Assembly (NCBI GenBank): GCA_900491605.1
Contig: UESW01003880.1
Location: 1-64,000, forward strand
DNA length: 64,000 nucleotides
From: Calamus simplicifolius
Lineage: Eukaryota > Streptophyta > Magnoliopsida > Arecales > Arecaceae
Direction of reading: 5' to 3'
Below are positions 11,575 through 21,956 of this stretch, in pieces; position 1 is the first letter of the stretch, and every line of letters begins with the position of its first letter. The notes beneath the pieces were generated by a model. That model was not told the origin of the DNA and did no database searches. It saw only the letters and a program-made list of their open reading frames with translations. A program made the position numbers and the translations under genes.

Positions 11575-12850
11575 TTTTCTAAATTTTTGCATCGCTAATG
11601 CATTGCTATTTAGCGTTGCATTCTAATGCGTCGCTAAATTAATAATTTTTTAAAATTATTTAAAATTAAAAATTAATTTATATAAATTTTTTTGTCAAAT
11701 GCGTTGCTATTTAGCGATGTATTTTGTTGCATCGCTAAATTAACGATTTTTTAAATTTATTTAATATTAAAAATTAATTCTTTTTAAATTTTTTTGTTAA
11801 ATGCGTCGCTAAATAGCGATGCATTTTGTTGCGTCGCTAAATTAATAAATTTTTAATTTTTTTTGAATTTTTGTGTCGCTAATGCACCACTATTTACATT
11901 TTATTGCGTCGCTAAATTAAAGATTTTTTAAAATTATTTAAAATTAAAAATTAATTTTTTAATTTTTTTTGTCAATGCATCGCTAAATAGCAATGTATTT
12001 TGTTGCATCACTAAATTAATAATTTTTTAAAATTTTTTAAATTTTTGCATCGCTAATGCGTCGCTAAATTAATGATTTTTTAAAATTATTTAAAATTAAA
12101 AATTAAATTTTTTAATTTTTTGTCAAATGCATCGCTAAGGCGTCGCTATTTAGCGATGCATTTTTTTGCATCGCTAAATTAACGATTTTTAATTTTTTTA
12201 ATATTAAAAATTATTTTTTTTAAAATTTTTTATTAAATGCATCGCTAATGCGTTGCTAAATAGCGACGCATTTTATTGCATCGCTAAATTAATGATTTTT
12301 TAAAATTTTCTAAATTTTTGCATCGCTAATGCGTTGCTATTTAGCGACGCATTCTAATGCATCGCTAAATTAATTTTTTAAAAATTATTTAAAATTAAAA
12401 ATTATTTTTTTTAATTTTTTGTCAAATGCGTCATTAAATAGCGACGCATATTTTTGCGTCGCTAAATTAATGATTTTTAAAAATTATTTAATGTTAAAAA
12501 TTAATTTTTTAAATTTTTGGTTAAATGCGTCGCTAAATAGCGATGCATTTTGTTGTGTCGCTAAATTAATGATTTTTTAAAATTATTTAAAATTAAAAAT
12601 TAATTTTTTTATTGTTTTGGTCAAGTGCATCACTAATGCATCGCTATATAACGACGCATTTGTTGCGTCGCTAAATTAATGATTTTTTAAAATTTTCTTA
12701 ATTTTTGCATTGCTAATGCGTCGCTAAATAGCGACGCATCTTTTCTGCGTCGCTAATTGCGTTGCCATTTATTTTTGTCGCTGAGGCGTCGCAATTTGGT
12801 CGTAATTTAGTGATGCAAAAATGCGTCGCTAAAATGGCGTCGCTATTTCA
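11575..12850. repeat. CACTA right subterminal repeats
   Basis: About a dozen head-to-tail modules of roughly 110 bp. Each carries paired motifs such as TGCGTCGCTAA / TTAGCGACGCA, separated by AT-rich spacers with AAAATTATTTAAAATTAAAA. It is far longer than the left subterminal zone, a common asymmetry in CACTA elements. Confidence 0.88.
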
Positions 12851-12853
12851 ATA

Positions 12854-12866
12854 TTTTCTTGTAGTG
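12854..12866. repeat. CACTA right terminal inverted repeat
   Basis: TTTTCTTGTAGTG, followed at 12867-12869 by the TSD copy CAA. Confidence 0.9.
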
Positions 12867-13348
12867 CAAATTTCAAAGCTCTGAATCAGCCTTTTCAGCC
12901 GTCGATCCTCTTAACGAATATGATTTGAATCTCGCCGACCTCATAACAAATTTGATTCAAACCAGATTCCCATCATTCTGGTTTCCCATCTTGCAAGACA
13001 CATTCGAAGAATCAAGTGAACAAACTGTCAACATTCGGACAATCTATATATACTTTTCTCGAAATTCTTTCATGAACTCTCACTTCTTCATTGAAAAACT
13101 CTATTGAAGCTCTAGCAGAGCTCCTTGGCTCATCGAGAGGCCATCCAAGAGGGACTTTCTGCGAGAGCTTTCTCCTTATATCTACTTGCTGAAAATTTTT
13201 ACTGACTTGTCGGAGGGTCTTCCGCAGAGGGCCACCCCTAACCCTCCCTGTGTGAGGACTGTCTTGCAGCTCTATACGGACGAGAGATTGGCGTCTGAAT
13301 CCGAAGGCGGACTGCACTTGAGTCGGAGAACGAATTTCTACGGCAACA
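12867..13348 (+). mobile_element. Right part of the LTR split by the CACTA element
   Basis: Continues the LTR begun at 316. It matches 26090-26571 closely (for example TCTGGTTTCCCATCTT and GGAGGGTCTTCCGCA...GGGCCACCCC) and ends near TTTCTACGGCAACA. Joined, the LTR would be about 890 bp, longer than the 601-bp relative at 25971 mainly through the CCTCGGCC repeats. I did not find a TSD for this LTR, so it is unclear whether it is solo. Confidence 0.7.
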
Positions 13349-13765
13349 CTTCCCAACTCCTAACCCGACGACTAAAACAAACAACCAAACCAAACTCTCC
13401 TCCTCTCTCTTAATATTTTTCTTCACCCTCGGAGTTGTGCTTCCAATGGAATCGTCCATCATCCCAGAGTGGAAGAATTGGTCGTCGTCGCCATTGTATT
13501 TGAACGAGAAAGCTTTATAAATAAGAAGAGTAAGACATGGGCTCAGCGGCAGCACCACCACGATCGATGGGTGATCCCAGCCGAACCATGCACTCTCCGC
13601 CGCCGCGTTGCTGCTCCTAGTCATCTTTGCCTCGCTCTCCCTTCTCGCCCCGCCCCTCCCCTCCCCTCCCCGACCACCCCTCCTTCCCCCCCACCCGGCC
13701 CCTCTTCCGCCGCCGCTATCCCAACCACCCCTCCCTCCTTGTACTCCATCAATCCTTTCTCTTTC
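13349..13765. other. Possible remnant of a host gene 5' region, interrupted by the Tekay-like element
   Basis: CT-rich sequence with a TTTATAAATAAG box at about 13514. At 13590-13660 one frame reads a hydrophobic leucine/alanine run (LSAAALLLLVIFASLSLLA) like a signal peptide, but a TGA lies just upstream in that frame and the following proline-rich run is compositional. It continues into CT-rich sequence across the element at 20817. No family recognised. The reading as a gene is weak. Confidence 0.25.
13761..13765. repeat. Target-site duplication CTTTC, left copy
   Basis: Matches 20817-20821. The flank is CT-rich, so a five-base match could occur by chance more easily than usual, but both copies abut the TG and CA ends exactly. 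Confidence 0.7.
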
Positions 13766-15882
13766 TGTCACGCCCCAGACCCTATATTGGATCCAGGGGT
13801 GGCAACCCGCCGCATACCTGGCATGCAAGGCATTCCGAAATATAACATTTAATACCAGAAGTGGTAATAACTATATATCGTCCAATTTAAATGGTTCTTA
13901 ATACAAATCATAATCATAGGTTTTAGGCTACATGCCCATCATACATAAGTCACTGGGGTGACAACAAAATGTTGGATCTTAGTTTCCTCTGAATGAAGCT
14001 CCAACTACCCCATATCCCATTCTTCAGTTCTGTGGCTCTGAAAAACATTGTAAGATTTATATGAGCTTACACTCAATAAGTAAGCCTACTATTAAATAAT
14101 CATTTCGTCAAAATATTATCAAACCATATTTCCATGTATAAAACTTCCAATTTCAAATACATTCATCATGTTATCAAAACATGTATATCATCAGCTCAAA
14201 TAATTTTGGAAGCTTAATTATACAATAAATACTGAAATATGCAATGTAAGCAAATCCACTGTATTCATATAATTATTATTTTCTTATGTGTCCCACGGCC
14301 CTACAACACCCATCTGGTGTATCACTCTTTAATGTCCCCTAAGAGAAAGGGTCCTGGTACCAGCGTTATGCCATATATCATAATCAATCACAACACATCC
14401 TCTAGATGTGTGTGCGTTATGCAATATATCAATCACATCACATCCTCTAGATGTGTGTCCTCCACATATCTCCCCCTATAGAGGTGGGTCTCGTATCTCT
14501 CGGCATTTCACATCATATGAGAACCGCGGTGACACATATCATCATCATATTTGCATATAGTACATCATGCATCATCATGAGCATAAGCTCCTCATATCAT
14601 ATATACAGTGGTTTGTACATTCATAGCATAAAATACATCAATAATACCAGTATATTTTTGCAAAGCCAAAATAATCACATCATTCAATTTTTGCACATTT
14701 ATAATCCATTACTTTGCAAAATATCAGTAATCACATATATTATAGCAGATTCCCAATTGTATAACAAAATTCCATTTTGTCTCATTTTTTTTGAAATAAT
14801 GTAATATATCCATAATTTTTATATTTAAATAAATTATGAAAATTATAATAAATGGCTTACTTACCTCAGTACGCTAATTCCAAATTGTAATTCAGCTATG
14901 TGGACATCCGGTTACCTACAGCATTAATTTCCACGATTAAATCTCAAAAATTGGAACAATGCAGCATTCCCTTAAGGTCTACCCAGTCTAATCCTGGGCC
15001 CAACTTTGGGCTCGAATATCTCTCAATGTATAAGCCTGAATGGGGAAATAAAAATATCCCGAGAAACTAGAATCAATGCTGAATCGGGACATATTTTTAT
15101 TTCTCCATTTTCGGCCCAATACGGGGCCCAAATCGCAGCCCCAAAACAGCTCATGACCCGGCCCAATAGGGCCCAACGTGGGACGGCCCAAGCCGGCCCA
15201 CGTCTTCTTCTTCTCCCCCGCCTCCTCCCCTGTTTTGCCCGAAACAGGGGGAGGCCGTGCCGGCGGCCAGGGCCGCCGCCGGCCCAATTCGGGGTGGCCC
15301 GGCCGTCGGCGGCCGGGCCAGAGCCGGCCGCGGCGACGGCCGGCTCCCTCTCTCTCTCTTTCTCCCTCAATTTCTCTCTCTCTCTCCCGCTCGATCCACG
15401 GCACGCGACTCGTGCCGGTGGCACGGCCGGCCACCGTGGCCGGCCGGATCCTCACCGGACGGTCGCCCGTCGCCGGTGAGGCCTCCTGGCCGACGCCCAG
15501 GCCCGGCGAGGCTTCGGGCACTCCGCCGGGCCCGAACCAAGCCGTGAACCGGCTTGGTTCTCCCTCAATCTCCCTGTCTCTCTCTCTTGATCTCTCTGCA
15601 ACTCTCTCCCTCTCTCCCTTACCTAGGGCTGGCCGGTGGGGGAGAGTTCATGGAGGAGGAGGGGCGTCCCCCCCCCCTCCTTATATAGCGGCAAGGGGAG
15701 GGTTATCCCTCCCCTGTACCACGTGTGAAGGGGGCGCGTCGGCGCCCCCTTCCTTGACTGGCTGCGGCAAGGTTGCCGCAGCCGTCAAGAATGGCGGAGG
15801 AAGGGGCGGCGCCCCCCCTTCCTCCGTCAACAATGGCGGATCCTCACGTGGTGAGGATCCGCCATGGGAACAGGGCATCACA
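13766..15882 (-). repeat. 3' LTR (2117 bp) of the Tekay-like element
   Basis: On the plus strand it starts TGTCACGCCCCAGACCC and ends GGGCATCACA; in element orientation it runs TGTGATGCCC to GGGGCGTGACA. The same LTR architecture recurs at 44404-46641 and 53638-55657 (shared blocks around 'gagagatattcgagcccaa' and the CGGCC-rich zone with CT tracts). Internally it has a direct repeat with CACATCCTCTAGATGTGTG (about 14393-14461) and a GC-rich zone with CGGCCGGCCACCGTGGCCGG at 15423. Confidence 0.9.
15695..15865. repeat. Five consecutive perfect or near-perfect palindromes at the U3 start of the LTR
   Basis: Stems: 15695-15714 (GGGGAGGG, loop 4); 15727-15752 (GAAGGGGGCGC, loop 4); 15760-15783 (GGCTGCGGCAA, loop 2); 15795-15826 (16-bp stem CGGAGGAAGGGGCGGC, one mismatch, no loop); 15833-15865 (ATGGCGGATCCTCAC, loop GTG). 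The last contains CACGTG, a G-box core, at its centre. Confidence 0.9.
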
Positions 15883-15899
15883 TTTCTTCCCTCCTTATA
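15883..15899 (-). other. Polypurine tract of the Tekay-like element
   Basis: On the minus strand the sequence TATAAGGAGGGAAGAAA directly precedes the LTR start TGTGATG, the expected position for plus-strand priming. The relative at 53623-53637 has ATAAGGAGGAGAGAA. Confidence 0.8.
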
Positions 15900-15983
15900 A
15901 AAATTTCGGCCTCGAAATTGGTGTATCACATATAACATTTAAAATCCAAAGCTTTATCATATGATTAATCTTCTTTACATATG

Positions 15984-18900
15984 TTAAGTTACAAACAATT
16001 GAGGATATTTTTCTTTAATTTCTTCCTCAAGCTCCCAAGTAGCTTCCCTCTCAGAATGGTTACTCCTTTGAACCTTGACATAAGGAATACTACGCCATCT
16101 TAAAACTTGATCCTTGCGGTCCACAATACGCACAGGATGCTCCTCATACGTTAGATCCTTCCTTAACTGCATGGGCTCAAACTGTATCACATGGCTGGGG
16201 TCAGAAATGTACTTTCTCAACATAGATACATGAAATACATTGTGTACCCCAGAGAGTGCCGGAGGTAATGCCAAGCTATAAGCTACCTCCCCTACTTTGC
16301 TCAGAATTTCAAATGGTCCAATGTATCGTGGACTCAGTTTACCTCTAATCCCAAATCTCATCACATTTTTGGTTGGTGATATCTTCAAGAAGACATGATC
16401 TCCAATTTGAAATTCTAGCTCCCTTCTCCTCACATCAGCATAGCTCTTTTGTCGGCTCTGAGCTGTGCGGAGTCGTCCCTTGATCAGTTGTACCTTTTCT
16501 ACTGTCTGTCGAATCAGCTTAGGGCCCAACAATTTTCTCTCCCCCACATCATCCCAACATAAGGGAGATCTGCATTTTCTACCATACAAGGCCTCAAATG
16601 GAGCCATCTGGATACTGGCCTGGTAGCTATTATTGTAAGCAAATTCCACCAAAGATAAGTGGTTATCCCAAGCACCACCCAGGTCCATCACACAGGCTCG
16701 CAACATGTCCTCCAGGGTCTGTATGGTTCTCTCAGACTGCCCATCTGTCTGGGGATAGAAGGCTGTGCTGAAGTTCAATTTGGTCCCCAGAGCTCTATGA
16801 AGACTCTTCCAGAATTGGGACACAAACCTAGTATCCCTATCTGATACAATAGATACGGGAATATCATGAAGCTTTACAATTTGCTCAATATACATGTTGG
16901 CCAATCTCTCACTAGAGATCCCAACTCTGAATGGCAGGAAATGGGCTGACTTCGTTAATCTGTCTACAATGACCCATACCGCATCATTGTTCTGAGGGGT
17001 CTTAGGCAGACCAGTCACGAAGTCCATAGTGATCTTCTCCCATTTCCATTGTGGAATCATCAGAGATTGAAGGGGTCCCGCAGGCTTTTGATGCTCAGCC
17101 TTCACTTGCTGACATACCAAACACTTGGCTACGTATTGAGCAATCTCGTTCTTCATTCCTTTCCACCAGAAGTTTTCCTTTAGGTCTTTGTACATCTTGG
17201 TACCTCCGGGGTGCACCGTGTAAGGAGAATAGTGGGCCTCCTTCAAAATCTCTGCTCTTAGTTCCATCACATTTGGCACACAGAGCCTGCCATTAAATCT
17301 CAGGGATTCATCCTCCATTATAGCAAATTCATTTTGAATCCCTGACTTCACTGCTTCTTTAATCTTTTGCAAGTCCAAGTCTTCTTTCTGGGAGGACTTG
17401 ATCCTGTCTAACAGAGTTGGTTGGAGTACAAGTGTTGCTACAAGTCCATCGGGCCGTTGTACTCGCAATCCAACCTCCAGCTTCTCAAGATCCCTCCGGA
17501 TGTGAGGCTGAGAGGTGATCATAGAAGCTAACTCCGAGGAGGATTTCCTACTCAGAGCATCCGCTACCACATTGGCCTTCCCTGGATGATAGTGCAGGTT
17601 CAGGTCATAATCTTTTAGTAGCTCCATCCATCTCCTTTGTCTTAAGTTTAACTCCTTCTGAGTGAAGATGTACTTCAGACTTTTGTGGTCTGTGTACACA
17701 TCACATGTCTCTCCATACAGATAATGCCGCCAGATCTTTAAGGCAAAAATCACAGCAGCCAACTCCAGGTCATGAGTAGGATAATTTTGCTCGTATGGCT
17801 TTAGCTGTCTGGAGGCATAAGCTATCACCTTCTCATTTTGCATCAGAACACATCCCAATCCCTTCCGAGAAGCATCCGTGTATAGAGTAAATCCTCCAGA
17901 TCCTAACGGAAGGGTAAGGACGGGGGCTGACACTAGGCGTTGTTTCAGCTCCTGAAAACTTTTCTCACACTCCTCAGTCCAGTCAAACTTCGCTTGCTTT
18001 TGGGTCAAGCGAGTCAGGGGTAGAGCAATGCGAGAAAAGCCCTCCACGAATCTGCGGTAATATCCTGCCAGCCCTACGAAGCTTCTGACTTCAGATACAT
18101 TGGAAGGTCGACTCCAATTTACGACCGCCTCAATCTTCTTTGGGTCCACAGTTATGCCATTTTTAGATATTACGTGACCCAAGAATGATACTTGGCTCAA
18201 CCAGAAATCATATTTCTGCAACTTGGCATAAAGCTTTTTCTCTCGAAGGGTTTGCAGAACAATCCTCAGGTGGTCCATATGTTCCTCCTGGCTTTTTGAA
18301 TACACCAGGATGTCATCAATGAACACCACCACAAACTGGTCTAAGTATGGCTTAAAGATTCTGTTCATCAAGTCCATGAATGCTGCCGGGGCATTAGTTA
18401 ACCCAAACGGCATCACCAAGAACTCGTAGTGGCCATACCTAGTCCTGAATGATGTCTTAGGCACATCTCCAGCCTGGACCTTGAGTTGATGGTATCCTGA
18501 CCGAAGGTCAATCTTTGAGAATACCCGAGCTCCTTGGAGTTGATCGAACAGATCATCGATCCTCGGCAAGGGATACTTGTTCCGCACTGTTACCTTATTG
18601 ATTTCTCGGTAATCAATGCAGAGCCGAAGACTCCCATCCTTCTTTTTGACAAATAATACTGGAGCACCCCAAGGAGAGACACTCGGTCTGATAAATCCTC
18701 GGTCTAGGAGCTCTTGCAATTGGTTCTTCAACTCTTTTAGTTCAGCTGGGGCCATACGATAAGGGGCCTTGGATATAGGTCCAGTGCCAGGGACCAAATC
18801 AATGGTGAACTCCACTTCCCGGTCTGGAGGCAATTCGGTCAAATCATCCGGGAAGACGTCAGGAAACTCCATAGCCACTGGAATATCCTTCAATTTCACC

Positions 18901-19369
18901 TCTTCCTGCTGAAGGTCCTTGACCACAGCAAGAAACCCTTGTCCACCCTTCATCAAGTATTTGGCAGCCCGCAGTGCTGATACAAACACTGAAGCCAGGT
19001 GTTCCTGGCTTCCAGTAAAACTGAATTCAGGCTGATTAGGGATTTTGAAGATCACCATTTTCCTGAAACAGTCTACCGAAGCATGATAGGAGGCCAACCA
19101 GTCCATCCCAAAGATAACATCAAAGGACTTTAGTGGAAGGACGATTAGATCAGCCTCCAGCCTCTTGTCGCCCACGTTGATCTGGCAGGATCTGCATACA
19201 GACTCCACCCTCATAACATCTCCATTTGGGAATGCAATGAGAAACTCTTGCTCTAGGGGAACGGGTGTCAATGATGCATTATTGGCAAGATAAACATCAG
19301 ATATAAACGAATGTGTGGCACCCGGATCTACTAAAGTCTGAGCATAAGTGTTGCCTACTTTAATTGTCC
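15984..19369 (-). CDS. Pol polyprotein (protease, RT, RNase H, integrase, chromodomain-like tail)
   Basis: An uninterrupted frame of about 1127 codons from 19369, where the proposed intron ends; the first internal ATG is at 19271. Order: protease with TLVDPGATHSFIS (Pro in the middle of the active-site triplet where Ser or Thr is typical); reverse transcriptase with GAPVLFVKKKDGSLR and VVFIDDILVYSKS; RNase H with LYTDASRKGLG and VYTDHKSLKYI; integrase zinc finger with HYSPYTVHPGG and CLVCQQVKAEH; catalytic core with DFVTGLPKT, SDRDTRF and TDGQSERTIQTLE; then VFHVSMLRKY and a C-terminal chromodomain-like stretch (WRSIPYVKVQ and REATWELE). The layout fits the Tekay/Del chromoviruses. It acts in cytoplasmic particles and the nucleus to make and insert cDNA. 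Stop at 15984-15986. Confidence 0.93.
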
Positions 19370-19491
19370 CTGATCACAAAGTTTAGTTGTCTTAGATGTC
19401 ATATAGCGGATCCTATTTATCCTTCATGATTAATGCATTATACCGCATATGAACCAAATAATCTTAAAGGGTACTTAGGTAATAGGTATAC
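19370..19491 (-). other. Putative 122-bp intron between gag and pol
   Basis: On the minus strand gag reads ...NSVVAG and meets GTATACCT at 19491; the acceptor is TTTGTGATCAG ending at 19370. Splicing joins GCA-G and GG-ACA-ATT-AAA in frame, giving VVAGTIKVGNTYAQ, the continuous sequence expected in this lineage. Unspliced, gag ends a few codons later (GIPIT, stop) and pol is out of reach. The relative at 50015-50128 has the same donor and phase. Confidence 0.7.
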
Positions 19492-20638
19492 CTGCCACAA
19501 CGGAGTTAGAAGAGGCAGCATCCTGTTGGGTGAGGGTGAAGACCCTTCCCTGGGTCCTCGGCTGCTGCGGCTGGTTCATCCCAAGATTTGGAGAAGACAG
19601 CTGCTCCCTCCGAAGGGGACAAGTGGCCATCTTGTGATCCACTTTCCCACATATGAAGCAGGCACCTCTCGGCCCACGGCACTGCCTGCCCGGGTGGAAG
19701 TTCCCGCAGTGAGGGCAACGGGTCTCCTTACCCTTCGGTCCTGTGGGGGGCTGATATGTATCTTTCTTCTTAGCCTGCCCCGAAGACTGGCCCGAAGGAG
19801 ACCCCTTCCTCTTCCTTTTTAGCTCCCACTCCTTCTGGTTCCTATTCACGTCTCTTTCGATTACCAGGGCTTTACTCACCACAGCACTATATGTGGAGAG
19901 TTCAAATGCATTGACTGCTTGCCTCAGTTTGGGTCGCAGTCCTTCAGTAAACCTGGTGATCTTGGCTCTCTCAGTGGTCACTATTTCCGGAGCAAACCGA
20001 GCTAGCCTAGTGAACTCGGCTTCGTACTGGGCCACAGAGAGATTCTTCTGTTCCAGCTCCAGAAACTCAGACTCCATCTGTCTTTGCACACTACTAGGAA
20101 AGTATTTGTTGAAAAAGGCCTCCTTGAACTCCCTCCAGGAAACAGCTTGTCCACCCAATCGCTGCTCCATATGCAACCACCAATCATATGCCTCCCCTTG
20201 AAGGAGATAGGTGGCAAATCTAATCCGCTCCTCCTCATGGCTACCATGGGCCATGAAGGCCTTCTCCATCTCCCTCATCCATCCCTCAGCATCGGCAGGG
20301 TTAGTAGATCCACAAAAGGGAGCAGGGGCCAAGCTCTTGAACTCAGCAAAGCTCCGGCCCCCTCCCTGCCAGGGCTGGAATGGAGCCGACTGAGCAGGCT
20401 GCGGAGCAGGAGAGGCAGGCCGAGCAGGCTGGATTTGCTGAATCTGTTGCTGCATGGCTTGCATAGCCTGCGATATTCCCGCCAGAGTCTGAAGCAACTG
20501 GGCTTGAAATTGTGGTTGCTCATTGTTAGCTAAATTAACGGAACCAGAGCCTCCGGAAGCTTGCCGGCCTCCCTGCTGGCCCGAGTCACCAGCCTGGGAG
20601 TTCCCAATGGGCCGTAGACTCCTAGTGCGACGTGGCAT
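19475..20638 (-). CDS. Gag protein with CCHC zinc knuckles
   Basis: 387 codons starting MPRRTRSLRP at 20638. A Gln/Pro-rich N-terminus (about 40-95) is followed by the retrotransposon gag domain: FAEFKSLAPAPFCGSTNPAD, RIRFATYLLQGEAYDWW, SWREFKEAFFNKYFP and EGLRPKLRQAVNAFEL. The nucleocapsid has CPHCGNFHPGRQC and CFICGKVDHKMATC. It packages the element RNA into virus-like particles. The last five codons would be intronic if the gag-pol intron is used. Intact. Confidence 0.93.
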   Translation of the reverse strand: MPRRTRSLRPIGNSQAGDSGQQGGRQASGGSGSVNLANNEQPQFQAQLLQTLAGISQAMQAMQQQIQQIQPARPASPAPQPAQSAPFQPWQGGGRSFAEFKSLAPAPFCGSTNPADAEGWMREMEKAFMAHGSHEEERIRFATYLLQGEAYDWWLHMEQRLGGQAVSWREFKEAFFNKYFPSSVQRQMESEFLELEQKNLSVAQYEAEFTRLARFAPEIVTTERAKITRFTEGLRPKLRQAVNAFELSTYSAVVSKALVIERDVNRNQKEWELKRKRKGSPSGQSSGQAKKKDTYQPPTGPKGKETRCPHCGNFHPGRQCRGPRGACFICGKVDHKMATCPLRREQLSSPNLGMNQPQQPRTQGRVFTLTQQDAASSNSVVAGIPIT

Positions 20639-20801
20639 CCTTAACTCCTGCCAGAGTTAGGTCCCAGTCAATAACCTTATAAACCACAAAATTCAGGCTA
20701 TAAATTTTTTTTTTTTTTTTTTAATAAAGTTATTACCCTCCCAATGTAATCCTAATGTTCTGCCTAGTGTCATCCTATGTTTGTCCCTAAGGTCAAACCT
20801 A

Positions 20802-20814
20802 GGCTCTGATACCA
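20802..20814 (-). other. Primer-binding site for initiator tRNA-Met
   Basis: On the minus strand TGGTATCAGAGCC, complementary to the 3' end of initiator tRNA-Met. Only two further bases (TG in element orientation) lie between it and the target-site duplication, so the whole 5' LTR is absent. Confidence 0.9.
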
Positions 20815-21956
20815 CACTTTCTCCATCACTTTTCTTCTTTGATTTTCTCACTACCATTTTTGCTCCATGTTTTAGCTAAAGAATCCAGCGGAGCTGCAGA
20901 GGAACGTGGTCACTGCCGATACGTTTAGTGTCCCGGTTCGTAGTTTTTGTTCCCTAGCTTGATTGGGCTGAAGCTTTGTTTCAGTTCATTTTTTTTTCTC
21001 CTTTATTTTATTTTATTTTTTTATGCATATATATAGAGTGGAGGGGGGAGGGAGTCCGGTGAGTGATCTGTGGGGTGCGAAGCAGGCTAAGTACTTCCAT
21101 GGATGCAACAATGTGAGCAGTGAATTCCAGAGTATGTGTTAACATTTAAAAAAAAAAATGGAATTTTGTTAGCTGGAAAATGTAATCGAAAAGCAAAGAT
21201 TACTTGGAAATCGAATATGATTTTGAGGTTTATGATTTGTTTTGGTTGAGTTTTTGGTTTTAAATCATATTATTGATTCATTTTTATTCTATTTAATTGT
21301 AATTTTTTTCGCGGCAGCATTGTTGTTAGTTGATTTCAATTGTTTTACGGAAGCTGAAGCTATCACTCAAGGATTAAACCAGCAGCGAACAGGGGTGAGA
21401 TTTTTGATGTTGCTCTTCTAGCTGTCCTCCCAAGATCCAACAATGTGGAAATGAACTCAAATATCTCCCTTGCCCGTGAAGTTAAATTCCCACAATTTTC
21501 TTTTTCTTTTTTTCTTTTCCTTTAGGAGGCCATCTGAAAAGTCTTTCATGTCACTTTGTTTCTTCTGAAGACATGCTGGTTCGGTTCCACAACATTCTGT
21601 TTTTGAACTATAATGTGCCTTGTTCTTGAGAACTATATAATGCTATTCATAAGGTGAAGTCAGTAGATATTATTGTATAAGATGATTTGGTAAATTTCAT
21701 AAAATTTTGATTAGTTTTATTGGAAGAGTTTTGACCTTGTCTTTGTATTAGGTTTCTAATGAGCATTTTTGATGAAATATTCAGTAGTCAAGCTATCATT
21801 TCAGATGGGATGATCTAGTTAGTATCTAAGCGTCTAGTTTTAGTAGTTTGAAAAGCAAAATTTAGCAAGGAACCATTCCGTACAAAATAAAAATGGCGGT
21901 TACTTGTGAATATTTGGACCTATATTAAGTGAGATATCTCCCATCTTGCTCGTTGG

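Larger units (their letters stand above)
732..12866 (-). mobile_element. CACTA (En/Spm) DNA transposon, 12.1 kb
   Basis: Left end CACTACAACAGAAAC at 732 and right end TTTTCTTGTAGTG finishing at 12866 (reverse complement CACTACAAGAAAA) form the terminal inverted repeats. A 3-bp target-site duplication CAA lies at 729-731 and 12867-12869, as expected for this superfamily. Subterminal zones (745-1340 and 11575-12850) are packed with copies of TTAGCGACGCA in both orientations, the usual binding sites for the element's own DNA-binding protein. Two minus-strand genes lie inside: a TNP2-like transposase (3102-6791) and a Transposase_24 gene (about 1500-2999). Both have lesions, so the copy is probably non-autonomous now. 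It sits within an LTR (316-13348), so it is the younger insertion. Confidence 0.93.
13766..20816 (-). mobile_element. Tekay/Del-like Ty3/gypsy element with open gag and pol but no 5' LTR
   Basis: In element orientation (minus strand) the order is primer-binding site, gag, intron-like gap, pol, polypurine tract, 3' LTR. The 3' LTR is 13766-15882. The opposite end stops at the primer-binding site (20802-20814) plus CA. A 5-bp duplication CTTTC flanks it at 13761-13765 and 20817-20821, so the shortened structure itself has target-site duplications. It lacks a 5' LTR and hence its own promoter. Gag and pol are free of stops, suggesting a fairly recent insertion. Confidence 0.88.

Noticed and set aside
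15006..15900. ORFs of 130-240 codons on both strands in the 3' LTR
   Set aside because: The region is LTR with CT tracts and GGCC-rich blocks; similar spurious ORFs appear in the other two LTRs of the family (45799-46502, 54029-54820).
20084..20533. Plus-strand ORF of 149 codons
   Set aside because: Shadow of the gag gene on the minus strand.
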